DNA from: Granulicella sp. L46
Lineage (GTDB): Bacteria; Acidobacteriota; Terriglobia; Terriglobales; Acidobacteriaceae
DNA length: 64,000 nucleotides
Direction: 5' to 3'
NCBI RefSeq assembly: GCF_009765785.1
Contig: NZ_LMUT01000025.1
Location: forward strand, 124,001 to 188,000
Part shown: positions 1 to 7,398 of the stretch, in pieces
Layout of the letters: each line of letters begins with the position of its first letter
Position numbering within the stretch: the first letter of the stretch is position 1
Program-made: the position numbers and the translations under genes
Notes under the pieces: generated by a model
Databases searched by the model: none
What the model saw: the letters and a program-made list of their open reading frames with translations, nothing else
What the model was told of the DNA's origin: nothing

Positions 1-318
1 GAACTCGGCGTACCCGTAGTAGCCCTCTCGCAGCTCTCGCGCGGCTCCGAACAGCGCACCGGCGACAAGAAGCCTCTACTCTCCGACCTCCGCGAATCAG
101 GTTCCATCGAGCAGGACGCTGACGTCGTAGCCTTCATCCATCGCGAAGAGTACTACGACCGCGAGAACGAAGACATCAAAGGCCAGGCCGAAATCATCAT
201 CGCCAAGCAACGCAACGGCCCCACCGGCACCGTAAAGCTAGCCTACCTGGCCGACTTCACCCGCTTCGAAAACCTCGACACCTCGCACCTCGGCGACTCC
301 GGCGGCGACGCCTACTAA
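1..318 (+). CDS. dnaB: Replicative DNA helicase DnaB, C-terminal fragment (5' end outside window)
   Basis: The first 105 codons read in frame from base 1 and give the end of the RecA-like ATPase domain of the hexameric replicative helicase, which unwinds DNA at the fork. Visible family motifs are [12 protein letters not shown], the [14 protein letters not shown] stretch and the final [14 protein letters not shown] segment that precedes the usual short acidic tail. The Walker A part and the N-terminal DnaG-binding domain lie upstream of the window. No neighbour in the window is clearly linked to it. The identification rests on motif recognition and is secure; only the start is missing. Confidence 0.93.
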   Translation, partial: ELGVPVVALSQLSRGSEQRTGDKKPLLSDLRESGSIEQDADVVAFIHREEYYDRENEDIKGQAEIIIAKQRNGPTGTVKLAYLADFTRFENLDTSHLGDSGGDAY

Positions 319-355
319 ACACCCACCCCACAAAATAATCCCCACTCCTGCCATC

Positions 356-379
356 CTCCTGACACAATGCTGTCAGGAG
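356..379. promoter_or_regulatory. Perfect 9-bp inverted repeat upstream of the VOC gene
   Basis: CTCCTGACA, six bases, then TGTCAGGAG. It lies 51 bases before the VOC start codon and 37 bases after the dnaB stop. There is no T-run after it, so an operator is as likely as a terminator. Confidence 0.4.
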
Positions 380-430
380 CCCTCTCCTATCCTGCGACTG
401 TACTTATTTCAGCCGCACAGGAGACACACC

Positions 431-811
431 ATGAGCAAGTTCGAAAACAACGCAGTCACCTGGTTCGAAATCCCCACCACCGACTTCGCCCGCGCCACCA
501 ACTTCTACGAAACAGTCCTCGACGCCAAGCTGATCCCCTATCCCGGCGGCGCGCCCTGCAGCATCTTCCCCCACCAGGACGGCGGCGTCAGCGGCTGCAT
601 CGTCCAAAGCCCAAACCACAAGCCTTCCAGCGAAGGCGCCGTCGTCTACCTCAACGCCGACGGCAAACTCGACGCCAGCCTCAAGCGCGCCGAAAAACTC
701 GGCGTCCCCATCCTCGTCCCACGCACGGAAATCCCCGGCGGCTTCGGCTTCTACGCCTGCCTCCAGGACTCGGAGGGCAACCACGTTGGCCTGCACAGCA
801 AAATGTTTTAG
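431..811 (+). CDS. VOC family (glyoxalase/bleomycin-resistance fold) protein
   Basis: A 126-residue protein with the vicinal-oxygen-chelate fold signature. It opens with VTWFEIPTTDFARATNFYETVL, where the family's first beta-alpha unit is obvious, and ends with FYACLQDSEGNHVGLHSK, the usual last strand with a metal-ligand-like Glu. This subgroup (PhnB/YkcA-like single-domain proteins) is found across soil bacteria, and the substrate is normally unknown. CAGGAGA lies 6-7 bases before the ATG and supports this start. It precedes a WYL-type regulator by 33 bases in the same direction, so the two may be co-transcribed. No function beyond the fold can be given. Confidence 0.85.
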   Translation: MSKFENNAVTWFEIPTTDFARATNFYETVLDAKLIPYPGGAPCSIFPHQDGGVSGCIVQSPNHKPSSEGAVVYLNADGKLDASLKRAEKLGVPILVPRTEIPGGFGFYACLQDSEGNHVGLHSKMF

Positions 812-844
812 CCGCGACTCCCGCGCCTCAAGCGAGCCCCTCGC

Positions 845-1597
845 ATGAGGCGCGCCGACCGCCTCTTCCGCATCGTGCAGCTCCTCCGTTCCGGCCGCCT
901 GAAGACCGCTCGCGCCCTCGCTGAGCGTCTTCAGGTCTCCGAGCGCACCATCTACCGTGACATCGTAGATCTCCAACTCGCCGGCCAGCCCATCGAAGGC
1001 GAAGCCGGCGTCGGCTACACTCTGCGCCGCGAGTTCGATCTCCCACCACTCATGTTCGCGCCCGAAGAGCTAACCGCCCTCGTCCTCGGCGCCCGTCTTG
1101 TCAAAGCCTGGGGAGGCGCCGAGAACGCCCTCGCCGCAGGCAACGCCCTCGCACGCATCGAAGCCGTTCTCCCACCCGAATTAGCCGCCAGCCTCGACGC
1201 AATTCTCATGTACGCGCCCGGCTTCCAGATGCCGGACAGCGTGCGCCGTCTGCTCGATCGCGTCCACGCCGCCTGCGCCGCCCGTCGCGTCCTCAGCTTT
1301 GCCTACACCCGACTCAACGGCGAACTCTCCGAACGCACCGTCCGCCCCCTCGCCCTCTATTGCTGGAGCGGCACCTGGACCCTCGTCTCCTGGTGCGAGC
1401 TCCGCAAAGACTTCCGCACCTTCCGCCTCGACCGCATCACCAACTGTGAACAGCTCGACCGCACCTTCGAGCAGCGCCGCGGCCAGCGACTCAACGACTA
1501 CCTCAAGCGCATGCACGCAGAATACGCCGCCGCCAACGCCCGCCTCGCCGCCGGCGAATCCGCTACTCTGTTTCCCCAGGCACCAGCTTCGGATTGA
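845..1597 (+). CDS. YafY-type transcriptional regulator (HTH_11 + WYL domain)
   Basis: A 250-residue DeoR-like regulator. Residues 1-60 form a winged HTH_11 domain (RADRLFRIVQLLRSGRLKTARALAERLQVSERTIYRDI). Residues ~135-215 form a WYL domain (RVLSFAYTRLNGELSERTVRPLALYCW...WTLVSWCELRKDFRTFRLDRI), a ligand or nucleic-acid sensing fold. Such proteins act in the cytoplasm, and targets are often adjacent genes; the VOC gene 33 bases upstream is the natural candidate. The 3' end overlaps the convergent L,D-transpeptidase gene by 35 bases. No strong ribosome binding site is visible before the ATG. The family call is certain, the regulon is not. Confidence 0.9.
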   Translation: MRRADRLFRIVQLLRSGRLKTARALAERLQVSERTIYRDIVDLQLAGQPIEGEAGVGYTLRREFDLPPLMFAPEELTALVLGARLVKAWGGAENALAAGNALARIEAVLPPELAASLDAILMYAPGFQMPDSVRRLLDRVHAACAARRVLSFAYTRLNGELSERTVRPLALYCWSGTWTLVSWCELRKDFRTFRLDRITNCEQLDRTFEQRRGQRLNDYLKRMHAEYAAANARLAAGESATLFPQAPASD

Positions 1598-3386
1598 TCT
1601 TCACCTCGTCGCGCTCATACGGTCGACCCTTCGCCAGCGCGGCCTCCAGGTCTTTGTCATACCCATAGATGTCGTTGAAGAAGTGCGTCGTGCCATCCTC
1701 ATCCGGCATCGCCGTAAAGTACGCAATCACCACCGGCAGCGGCGTCTTCAGGTTATACGTGCGATTATTCATGTCGCCCGTCATCGCCAGATCCACCTTG
1801 TCCGCGTCCCACCCATTCTCCGCATCCGGATCGCTCTGATCCCCATGCAACACCCACAGCGCCATCTGGTCTGCATGCTGCAGTCTCACGCATCCATGCG
1901 ACCTGTCCCGCTTGTACAGCCCAAACAAATAAAGCTCCGGCGTCGAATGCATGTACACGTCATACGAGTTCGGAAACAGAAACTTCACCAGCCCCAGCGA
2001 ATTCTTCGGCCCCGGCAACTGCCGCACGTTGTATTTCAGGTGCTCGATATCATGCACCGTAAAGTCGGTCACCACCGTGCCATCGTTCTTGTACACCTGG
2101 TAGTCATTGGCCGCAAGATACCCCAAGCCACTCTTCTCCAAATGCGGCACAATCTCTTTCTTGATAATCGACGGCGGCAGATTCCAGTAAGGCCGAAACA
2201 CCACGTACCGCATCAGCCGCACAAACATCGGCGTATCGTGATTCCCCTTCGCCTCGCCGTCGATCACCTTCATCTTGAACGCCAGAGTGTGGTCCGCCTC
2301 ATAGGTCCGCAGCATGAACTCCGGCAGATTAGCCATCACCCGCGGCTGCATATAGTTATCGGGCAGCCAGCGCCAGCGCTCCAGCGAATTCTCCAACTGC
2401 TGCACGCGCACACTCATAGGCACATTCAGGCTGTCGATCGTCGCCTGTCCCAGCTTGCCATCGTCCTGCAACCCATGCCGCCCCTGGTAATGCTTCACCG
2501 CCGCCGCAACCTCCGCGTTATAGCTCTGCGGACCTTTCGCCGCTGCATCATCCGCAGCCGCATCGCCCTCAAGCTGCAGCCGTGCCCACAACTCCGGCAC
2601 TGCCGCGTATGCTCCGCCCACCCCCACTGGCTTCGCCCCACTCGGCAGCGGCGGCAACGCAGCCGACATCGCCGCGCCCTGCTGCATCGCCAGCTCGCGA
2701 TACGCAGCCAGCGCCTGCTCCGTCGCCTTGTACATCGGATTCACCGGCTCCACGCTCTCCGCCACCTGCGCCACATTCTCCGCGTCGACCACCTGGTTAT
2801 TCAACAGCGTCGCCACATCAAACGCCGCCCGTTTCTGCGGCGTATCAATATCAAAGTTCAGCGCCTGCGGATTCACCCGCCCCACATGCAGGTCCTCAAA
2901 ATACCGCATCGCCGAAATCGTCATCGCCACATCAAATTGCGCGACGGCATCCTGCGCCGCATCCGAAGTATCCTTCGCCTTCGCAATCGCTGCCAGCCGC
3001 GTCAGCCGCGGAGTCCACCGCCCCTGTCCCGCAGTGTCTACGTCATAGTCTGTTGGATTCAGCCCCTTCGCCGCCGCATCCTGAAACAACTGCAGCAACG
3101 CCATCGCGGCATTGGTTGGTTTGCCATCACGCGTCCACGCCAGCTCGTTATCGCGATCGTTGTAAAACTTCTGCACATTGCCAAGGTCATCGGCATAGTT
3201 CGGCCAGCGTAAACCCGTCAGCGTCGAGAACTTATCCAGCCGCTCCACATTGCCCGCATAGTCCGTAGTATTCGGCGGCGACGTCGCCTTGCGCTTATGC
3301 CCCTTGCACCCCGTCATCCACAGCAGCACGCACCCACACACCATCGCAGTCAGCGTCGAACGAACAGCAGTTGAACGAAACTTCAT
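1563..3386 (-). CDS. Murein L,D-transpeptidase, YcbB/LdtD-like, probable lipoprotein
   Basis: A 607-residue cell-wall enzyme that would form 3-3 (mDAP-mDAP) cross-links in peptidoglycan. The N-terminus has a hydrophobic stretch ending in WMTGC, a fair lipobox, so it is probably anchored in the periplasm. A YcbB scaffold region follows (~60-160), then a peptidoglycan-binding repeat (VKHYQGRHGLQDDGKLGQATIDSLN), then the YkuD catalytic domain with SHGCVRLQ, catalytic Cys near residue 499. Domain order and length match the YcbB family. There is no recognisable ribosome binding site before the ATG. It is transcribed convergently with the WYL regulator, sharing 35 bases at the 3' ends. Confidence 0.93.
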   Translation of the reverse strand: MKFRSTAVRSTLTAMVCGCVLLWMTGCKGHKRKATSPPNTTDYAGNVERLDKFSTLTGLRWPNYADDLGNVQKFYNDRDNELAWTRDGKPTNAAMALLQLFQDAAAKGLNPTDYDVDTAGQGRWTPRLTRLAAIAKAKDTSDAAQDAVAQFDVAMTISAMRYFEDLHVGRVNPQALNFDIDTPQKRAAFDVATLLNNQVVDAENVAQVAESVEPVNPMYKATEQALAAYRELAMQQGAAMSAALPPLPSGAKPVGVGGAYAAVPELWARLQLEGDAAADDAAAKGPQSYNAEVAAAVKHYQGRHGLQDDGKLGQATIDSLNVPMSVRVQQLENSLERWRWLPDNYMQPRVMANLPEFMLRTYEADHTLAFKMKVIDGEAKGNHDTPMFVRLMRYVVFRPYWNLPPSIIKKEIVPHLEKSGLGYLAANDYQVYKNDGTVVTDFTVHDIEHLKYNVRQLPGPKNSLGLVKFLFPNSYDVYMHSTPELYLFGLYKRDRSHGCVRLQHADQMALWVLHGDQSDPDAENGWDADKVDLAMTGDMNNRTYNLKTPLPVVIAYFTAMPDEDGTTHFFNDIYGYDKDLEAALAKGRPYERDEVKINPKLVPGETE

Positions 3387-3514
3387 ACGCGACGCGGCCT
3401 CGAGGTAATGTATCTAGAGCCTATACGCACCCAGCCCTGAGGATGTTAACTCTCGCTCGAACCCACCCCTTCTCATACGATGCAAAACCTCATGCACCCA
3501 CAAACGCCGGGTGC

Positions 3515-3545
3515 CCCATTCATCGCGTTCTTTGCGATGAGTGGG
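3515..3545. repeat. Hairpin-forming dispersed repeat (CCCATTCATCGC type)
   Basis: CCCATTCATCGC, seven-base loop, GCGATGAGTGGG: 12 paired positions with one G-T pair, preceded by GGGTGC. A related hairpin with the same flanking GGGGCACCCGG is present at 56302-56345. It lies between two minus-strand genes and may also act as a terminator for the upstream one (3584-4831). Confidence 0.6.
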
Positions 3546-3583
3546 ATGCAGGATGCTGCTGCCATGACCGCCCCCGTCGCTGA

Positions 3584-4831
3584 TCAGCCCGGCAACAGTC
3601 CTGCCATCCACACCCAGCACAGCACCGCCTGCGTCACCACCACCGCCGCCGTCAGCACCAAAAACATCTTCCGCTCCCTATTCCTCTTCGTCGCCGCCAC
3701 AGGCCGCATCTCCGCACTCGGCCGATCCAGCACATCAGCAAACACCCCACCCACAAACGTAAACAAAAACGGCAGCGCCCACACCCACGGAGCGCTCACC
3801 ACCTGCGTCGTATACAGCGGAAACAGCAGCAGCAACATCAGCAGCGGAGCCGTATTGCCAAAGTACCGGCTGCGCCTGCTCCACACATACACCACCATCG
3901 CCACAGCCGACGCCACCACAATCCCCGCATTCACCGGCGACGTCGCAAACCGCCGCATGGCATCCAAGGCAAACCAGCACCGCGCGCTCCCGCCCGTAAA
4001 CACATACAGAAACGCCGTCAGCTTGAAACTAAAACTCGCAAACACCATCACCAGCGCCCCCAGTGCGGCATACACCATAATCTGCGCCACATACGCGCGC
4101 CGCCGCTCCGCAAGGTAAAAGAAGAACGCCATCCCTGCCACAAATCCGACGATCGCCGCCAGCACGTGCGCGGTCGCCGTCAGTCCCAGCGCGACGGTCA
4201 GCAGAATAATCCGAGGCTTCCACTTCGACCGCGGCCCCTGCAGCGCATGCGCCACGCCCATCGCCGTATAGATCAGCCCATACAGCCCCCACATTGCAAG
4301 AATTTCGTTATTCGGATGCGTCGCATACTTCACAATCGCCGGGCAGAACACATACATCGCCAGCGCGAACGCCCCGCCCTCCGGCCCAAACAGCCGCTTC
4401 GACACCCACCACAACCCACCCCCCAGCCACACCGCAAACAGCACAAACGGCACTCGCAGCAAGTACTTCACAAACCCCAGTTCGTGCCGAGCCTCCCACG
4501 TCGTTCCATTCAGGCTGCCATTCGCATACAGCCGATTCTCCGGCTTACGAAAGTGATCCACGCTCAACAGCACCGCCCGCTGCACCGTCAGCGGAAACCC
4601 AGCCAGCCGATACGCCAGCGTCCCATCCCCATTCAAATTTCCGCAAGTCGTAAAGTATCCCTGCAGCACCGACGGGCTCTCCCACATCTCGCGCCCGCAG
4701 TGTGCATAGCGGTAGTCATTAGCGTCCAGCGGCTGATGTCCAATCATCCACAAGCACTCGCCAAAGAGCACCAGCAGCAACAACGCAGCAACCCGTTGCG
4801 GCCGCCCAATCCTAAACTCACGCAATCTCAT
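3584..4831 (-). CDS. Polytopic membrane protein, glycosyltransferase family 39-like
   Basis: A 415-residue protein with about ten hydrophobic segments. After the first membrane helix (VAALLLLVLFGECLWMIGH) comes a periplasmic loop with DANDYRYAHCGREMW, resembling the acidic first loop of GT-C/GT39 enzymes that transfer sugars from polyprenyl-phosphate donors. Later segments include FVKYLLRVPFVLFAVWLGGGLWWVSKRLFGPEGG and CPAIVKYATHPNNEI, also seen in that superfamily. The C-terminus carries a basic cytoplasmic loop (AATKRNRERK) and one last helix. No glycan-related genes adjoin it, so the acceptor is unknown. The assignment is by pattern only; 'hypothetical membrane protein' is the safe alternative. 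Confidence 0.65.
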   Translation of the reverse strand: MRLREFRIGRPQRVAALLLLVLFGECLWMIGHQPLDANDYRYAHCGREMWESPSVLQGYFTTCGNLNGDGTLAYRLAGFPLTVQRAVLLSVDHFRKPENRLYANGSLNGTTWEARHELGFVKYLLRVPFVLFAVWLGGGLWWVSKRLFGPEGGAFALAMYVFCPAIVKYATHPNNEILAMWGLYGLIYTAMGVAHALQGPRSKWKPRIILLTVALGLTATAHVLAAIVGFVAGMAFFFYLAERRRAYVAQIMVYAALGALVMVFASFSFKLTAFLYVFTGGSARCWFALDAMRRFATSPVNAGIVVASAVAMVVYVWSRRSRYFGNTAPLLMLLLLFPLYTTQVVSAPWVWALPFLFTFVGGVFADVLDRPSAEMRPVAATKRNRERKMFLVLTAAVVVTQAVLCWVWMAGLLPG

Positions 4832-4868
4832 CGTCTAAGCCAGTGTATCGAATGCCCCCAAGCGAGAG

Positions 4869-4956
4869 GTTGTTAGTTCTCAGTTCTCAGTTGGGAGCCT
4901 GCCGCCGCCGCAACTGACAACTAACAACTGAGAACTAACAACTAGAACCGACAACC
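4869..4956. repeat. Dispersed repeat with perfect 17-bp inverted arms (TTCTCAGTT family)
   Basis: The left arm at 4869-4885 (GTTGTTAGTTCTCAGTT) is exactly reverse-complemented at 4926-4942. The segment is made of shuffled copies of GTTCTCAGTT and AACTGACAAC. Related stretches are at 58027-58060 and 60730-60766. It lies between divergent genes, so it is not simply a terminator. Confidence 0.7.
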
Positions 4957-4975
4957 CTAGTACCCTAGAAGCACC

Positions 4976-5392
4976 ATGGACTCGCTCACTTTCACTCCCG
5001 GCCGCGCCTTCCTCTCCTCCAACTCCCCCACCCCTCCCTGGACAGCGGTCTTCGAGGACGAGGGCCCCGCCGGCTACTTCTACGCCTGCGACCGCTCGCA
5101 GGAGACGCAGGAGCACAGCATCATGGACGCCATGCTCATCTACAACGTCAGCTCCCTCCCCGAACCCGAAAAGCCGCGCCTCGCCAGCGTCGAGTGGTCT
5201 CGCGACGGTATGCAGTGTGTCCTCTACCTCGATGGCACTGCCCAGGCCTTCATCGACTTCGCCGCCCACATCAGCTTCTGCCGCTCCGACTTTCCTAACT
5301 ACATTCAGGAGCAAGGAGATACCTGGCGTAAGTCCACCCACGCTTGGGACGATGCCGTTATCCAGCAATTTGAGGCTGCCATCTATGCATAA
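4976..5392 (+). CDS. DUF2251-like protein
   Basis: A 138-residue cytoplasmic protein without signal peptide or membrane segment. The stretch WTAVFEDEGPAGYFYACDR followed by IMDAMLIYNV resembles DUF2251, a family of small uncharacterised bacterial proteins; this match is from memory of the motif and not tested. The C-terminal half (VEWSRDGMQCVLYLDGTAQAFIDF...GDTWRKSTHAWDDAVIQQF) is compact and rich in Trp and Asp. The gene is preceded by a hairpin repeat and followed at 57 bases by a small membrane protein gene. The context suggests no role. Confidence 0.72.
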   Translation: MDSLTFTPGRAFLSSNSPTPPWTAVFEDEGPAGYFYACDRSQETQEHSIMDAMLIYNVSSLPEPEKPRLASVEWSRDGMQCVLYLDGTAQAFIDFAAHISFCRSDFPNYIQEQGDTWRKSTHAWDDAVIQQFEAAIYA

Positions 5393-5449
5393 AAAGAAAT
5401 AAGCTTAATCGAAAATTGGCGTATGCTTGTTCGAAAATCGGAGGCCGCT

Positions 5450-5629
5450 GTGTCCGAATCGCCTAATGCTGGCTGGTCCAACAGTAACAACGCCCCAACC
5501 CCTTCGCAGCAGCGCCGCCTTCCCCCCACCCCCAAACAACGTCGCATGGGAAACCGCATCGGCATCGGCGTGATCCTCCTGGCCCTCGCCGTCATCGTCC
5601 TCCTCGATCACTACCACGTCATCCACTAA
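5450..5629 (+). CDS. Small single-pass membrane protein, unknown
   Basis: A 59-residue protein with a Pro/Gln-rich basic N-terminal half (PTPSQQRRLPPTPKQRRMG) and one C-terminal membrane helix (IGIGVILLALAVIVLLDHYHVIH). The GTG start at 5450 is chosen because GGAGG lies five bases before it; an in-frame ATG at 5423 has no such signal and would add nine residues. Positive charges just before the helix predict the N-terminus inside the cell. The short length and hydrophobic tail fit a membrane micro-protein of a kind common in Terriglobia, but I do not recognise a named family. Confidence 0.6.
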   Translation: MSESPNAGWSNSNNAPTPSQQRRLPPTPKQRRMGNRIGIGVILLALAVIVLLDHYHVIH

Positions 5630-5650
5630 CTGACAGTCCCACTCTCGCCG

Positions 5651-5712
5651 TCCGCGCAGGACCTCGCTTGCGCTCTTGCTTTTCTGGCTGTCATCCCGCA
5701 GGGATCTGCTTC
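5651..5712. repeat. Dispersed intergenic repeat (GGAATGACAGCC family), copy 1
   Basis: On the minus strand it reads GCAGATCCCTGCGGGATGACAGCCAGAAAAGC, closely related to the stretches at 48341-48457, 52325-52430, 56384-56460 and 59697-59935. Translated, this family gives the CHPERSEGS-like peptides often mistaken for genes. Confidence 0.65.
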
Positions 5713-6210
5713 TTACTGCTTAGTCAGCGACTCGTGGTCGTAGCTAATCACGCGCGTCACCATCCAGACCCCATCTTTGTTCTGCCACACAGTAATGAAC
5801 TTCGCCTCCCCACCAATGTCTTTGTCATCTCCCGCCTTGTGGAACCGATGCACCCCAATCTCCACCGCCCCATACCCCTTCAGCCGATACACCTCCATCG
5901 ACCCCGGCACCAGCGTCCGCTCCACCTTCCCGCAAATGTTCTTCTGAATCGCCTCCAGGAACGGCGCCTTACCCACCATCAGCCCCGTCTGGTCGTGATA
6001 AAACTCCAGGTCATCCGACACCATCGCCCCGAGCGTCTTCAGATCGCAATGGTTATAAGCCTCGAACAGTTTCGTATCCAGAGCCGCAACCGTCTGCGTC
6101 AACTCCGCCTGCTCCGCCGCAGGAACCGGCGCCTGCGCCAGCACGCAGCAGGGAACCGCTGAGACCGCAACAAGACACACCACGCTCAAAATCGCCGTCC
6201 TCATCTTCAT
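5713..6210 (-). CDS. Exported SnoaL/DUF4440-like (NTF2-fold) protein
   Basis: A 165-residue protein with a Sec signal (MKMRTAILSVVCLVAVSAVPCCVLAQA) and then an NTF2-like fold: a long helix (QTVAALDTKLFEAYNHCDLKTLGAMVSDDLEFYHDQTG) and beta-strands ending KFITVWQNKDGVWMVTRVISYDHE, as in DUF4440. Members of this fold bind or isomerise small molecules, but most exported DUF4440 proteins have no known substrate. The start at 6210 is preceded by GAGGTG at good spacing and makes a complete signal peptide; a longer frame upstream lacks both. The PadR gene lies divergently 108 bases away. Confidence 0.8.
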   Translation of the reverse strand: MKMRTAILSVVCLVAVSAVPCCVLAQAPVPAAEQAELTQTVAALDTKLFEAYNHCDLKTLGAMVSDDLEFYHDQTGLMVGKAPFLEAIQKNICGKVERTLVPGSMEVYRLKGYGAVEIGVHRFHKAGDDKDIGGEAKFITVWQNKDGVWMVTRVISYDHESLTKQ

Positions 6211-6268
6211 ATCAAGACACCTCGTGTGTGCACTGCTACGCGTCCGCTGAGCTACCGGTTCCAAGCAC

Positions 6269-6318
6269 TTGACAAAGACCATGCCAGGCAATATACATAG
6301 TTATCCGAGGTATCTTGC
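6269..6318 (+). promoter_or_regulatory. Promoter and probable PadR operator
   Basis: TTGACA at 6269-6274, a 17-base spacer and TATACA at 6292-6297 form a near-consensus sigma-70 promoter. GCAATATAC (6288-6296) and GTATCTTGC (6310-6318) are an inverted repeat with one mismatch that covers the -10 box and ends at the ATG. GAGG at 6307-6310 is the ribosome binding site. Autorepression by the adjacent PadR protein is the simple reading. Confidence 0.7.
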
Positions 6319-6747
6319 ATGGCCCGCAATAAGCTCACTCCCACCGAAACACCCCCAGAAACTCTCGCCATCCATGCAGGACCAGGACCGTGGGAGGCTC
6401 AGCTCCGCAAGGGTGCGGTCGAGATGGCTGCCCTCGCCGCCCTCTGGAACGGTCGCCTCTACGGCCTCGAGATCATCCGCTTCCTCGAGCAGCGCTCCCA
6501 GCTTGTCCTCGCCGAGGGCACCGTCTACCCAATCCTCAACCGCCTAAAGGCCGAAGCCATGCTCACCTCCGAGTGGGTCGAAGCCGACGCCGGCCACCCT
6601 CGCAAGTATTACTCGCTCACCACGGCCGGCCGTCAGCGCCTCCGCCTCATGGCCGCCGCCTGGCATGACTTCGCCCGCGGCGTCGACAACCTCCTCCAAC
6701 CTGTCCTCACCCAGCCGGCCCTAACGCAGCAGGAGAAAGCAAAATGA
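6319..6747 (+). CDS. PadR family transcriptional regulator
   Basis: A 142-residue winged-helix regulator. The PadR core is at ~25-105: KGAVEMAALAALWNGRLYGLEIIRFLEQ followed by EGTVYPILNRLKAEAMLTSEWVEADAGHPRKYYSLTTAGRQRL, the classic recognition helix, wing and 'RKYYSLT' strand. A short C-terminal helix would dimerise. Its stop overlaps the start of the HAAS-domain gene by ATGA, so the two are translationally coupled, a very common PadR/HAAS pair in Firmicutes and Acidobacteria. The gene has a strong promoter with an inverted repeat over the -10 box and is probably autoregulated. Confidence 0.94.
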   Translation: MARNKLTPTETPPETLAIHAGPGPWEAQLRKGAVEMAALAALWNGRLYGLEIIRFLEQRSQLVLAEGTVYPILNRLKAEAMLTSEWVEADAGHPRKYYSLTTAGRQRLRLMAAAWHDFARGVDNLLQPVLTQPALTQQEKAK

Positions 6748-7334
6748 CCCTCACCCAGCCCGCCGCTACCCAGCCCATCGCAGCCTACCTCACCGACCTC
6801 CGCACCCAGCTCGCCCCCATCAGCCTCACCGACCGCGAAGAGATTCTCCGCGAGATCACCGCGCACATTCGCGACTCCGTCGAAATGGGCACGCCGATCG
6901 AAACCGTCTTAGCCCGCCTCGGCACGCCCGCCCAGCTCGCCTCCGAATACCGCGATAGCCAGCTCATCCGCACTGCCAGCCGCAGCCTCTCTCCCATCCT
7001 CCTGCTCCGCGCCACGCTTCGTGTCGCCACCAAGGGCGTCACCGGCATCCTCGTCTTCTTCGCCGCGATCTTCGGCTATTCCGTCGGCGTCAGTCTCTTC
7101 CTCACCGGCATCTTCAAAGCCATCTACCCCGCATCCACCGGCGTATGGGTAGCGCATGGCCACCTCCTCACCGCCGGCACCAGGCCCAAAATGCCGCATT
7201 TCCCTAACCACGAAATCCTCGGCTGGGCTTACATCCCCATCGCCTTCTTCATCGGAGCCAGTCTGACGGTTCTCACCACGCTCGCCATCCGCGCCTTCCT
7301 CCGCCTCTCCCAAAAAGTCCAGCGCAGTCTTTAG
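6744..7334 (+). CDS. HAAS-domain membrane protein
   Basis: A 196-residue protein. Residues ~12-75 make the helical HAAS/DUF1700 signalling domain (YLTDLRTQLAPISLTDREEILREITAHIRDSVE...ETVLARLGTPAQLASEYRDSQL), which in known pairs is coupled to a PadR repressor. Two membrane regions follow, at ~95-125 (GVTGILVFFAAIFGYSVGVSLFLTGIFKAIYP) and ~160-185 (YIPIAFFIGASLTVLTTLAI). The gene starts inside the padR stop codon. The likely role is a membrane partner or output of the PadR switch, but the signal is unknown. Confidence 0.85.
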   Translation: MTLTQPAATQPIAAYLTDLRTQLAPISLTDREEILREITAHIRDSVEMGTPIETVLARLGTPAQLASEYRDSQLIRTASRSLSPILLLRATLRVATKGVTGILVFFAAIFGYSVGVSLFLTGIFKAIYPASTGVWVAHGHLLTAGTRPKMPHFPNHEILGWAYIPIAFFIGASLTVLTTLAIRAFLRLSQKVQRSL

Positions 7335-7347
7335 CTTCCAAAAAAAT

Positions 7348-7378
7348 CCCGGGCCGCGAGAGATCCTCGCAGCCCGGG
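7348..7378. terminator. Bidirectional terminator between convergent genes
   Basis: CCCGGGCCGCGAG, loop AGATC, CTCGCAGCCCGGG: a 13-bp stem with one mismatch, with seven As on its left side (a T-run for the minus strand). Confidence 0.75.
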
Positions 7379-7398
7379 CCATCTTTCTAACTCAACGT

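Noticed and set aside
1299-3212. Long + strand reading frame (637 codons) over the L,D-transpeptidase gene
   Set aside because: Arg/His/Pro-rich translation without domains, antisense to a well-conserved enzyme; a GC-rich codon artefact.
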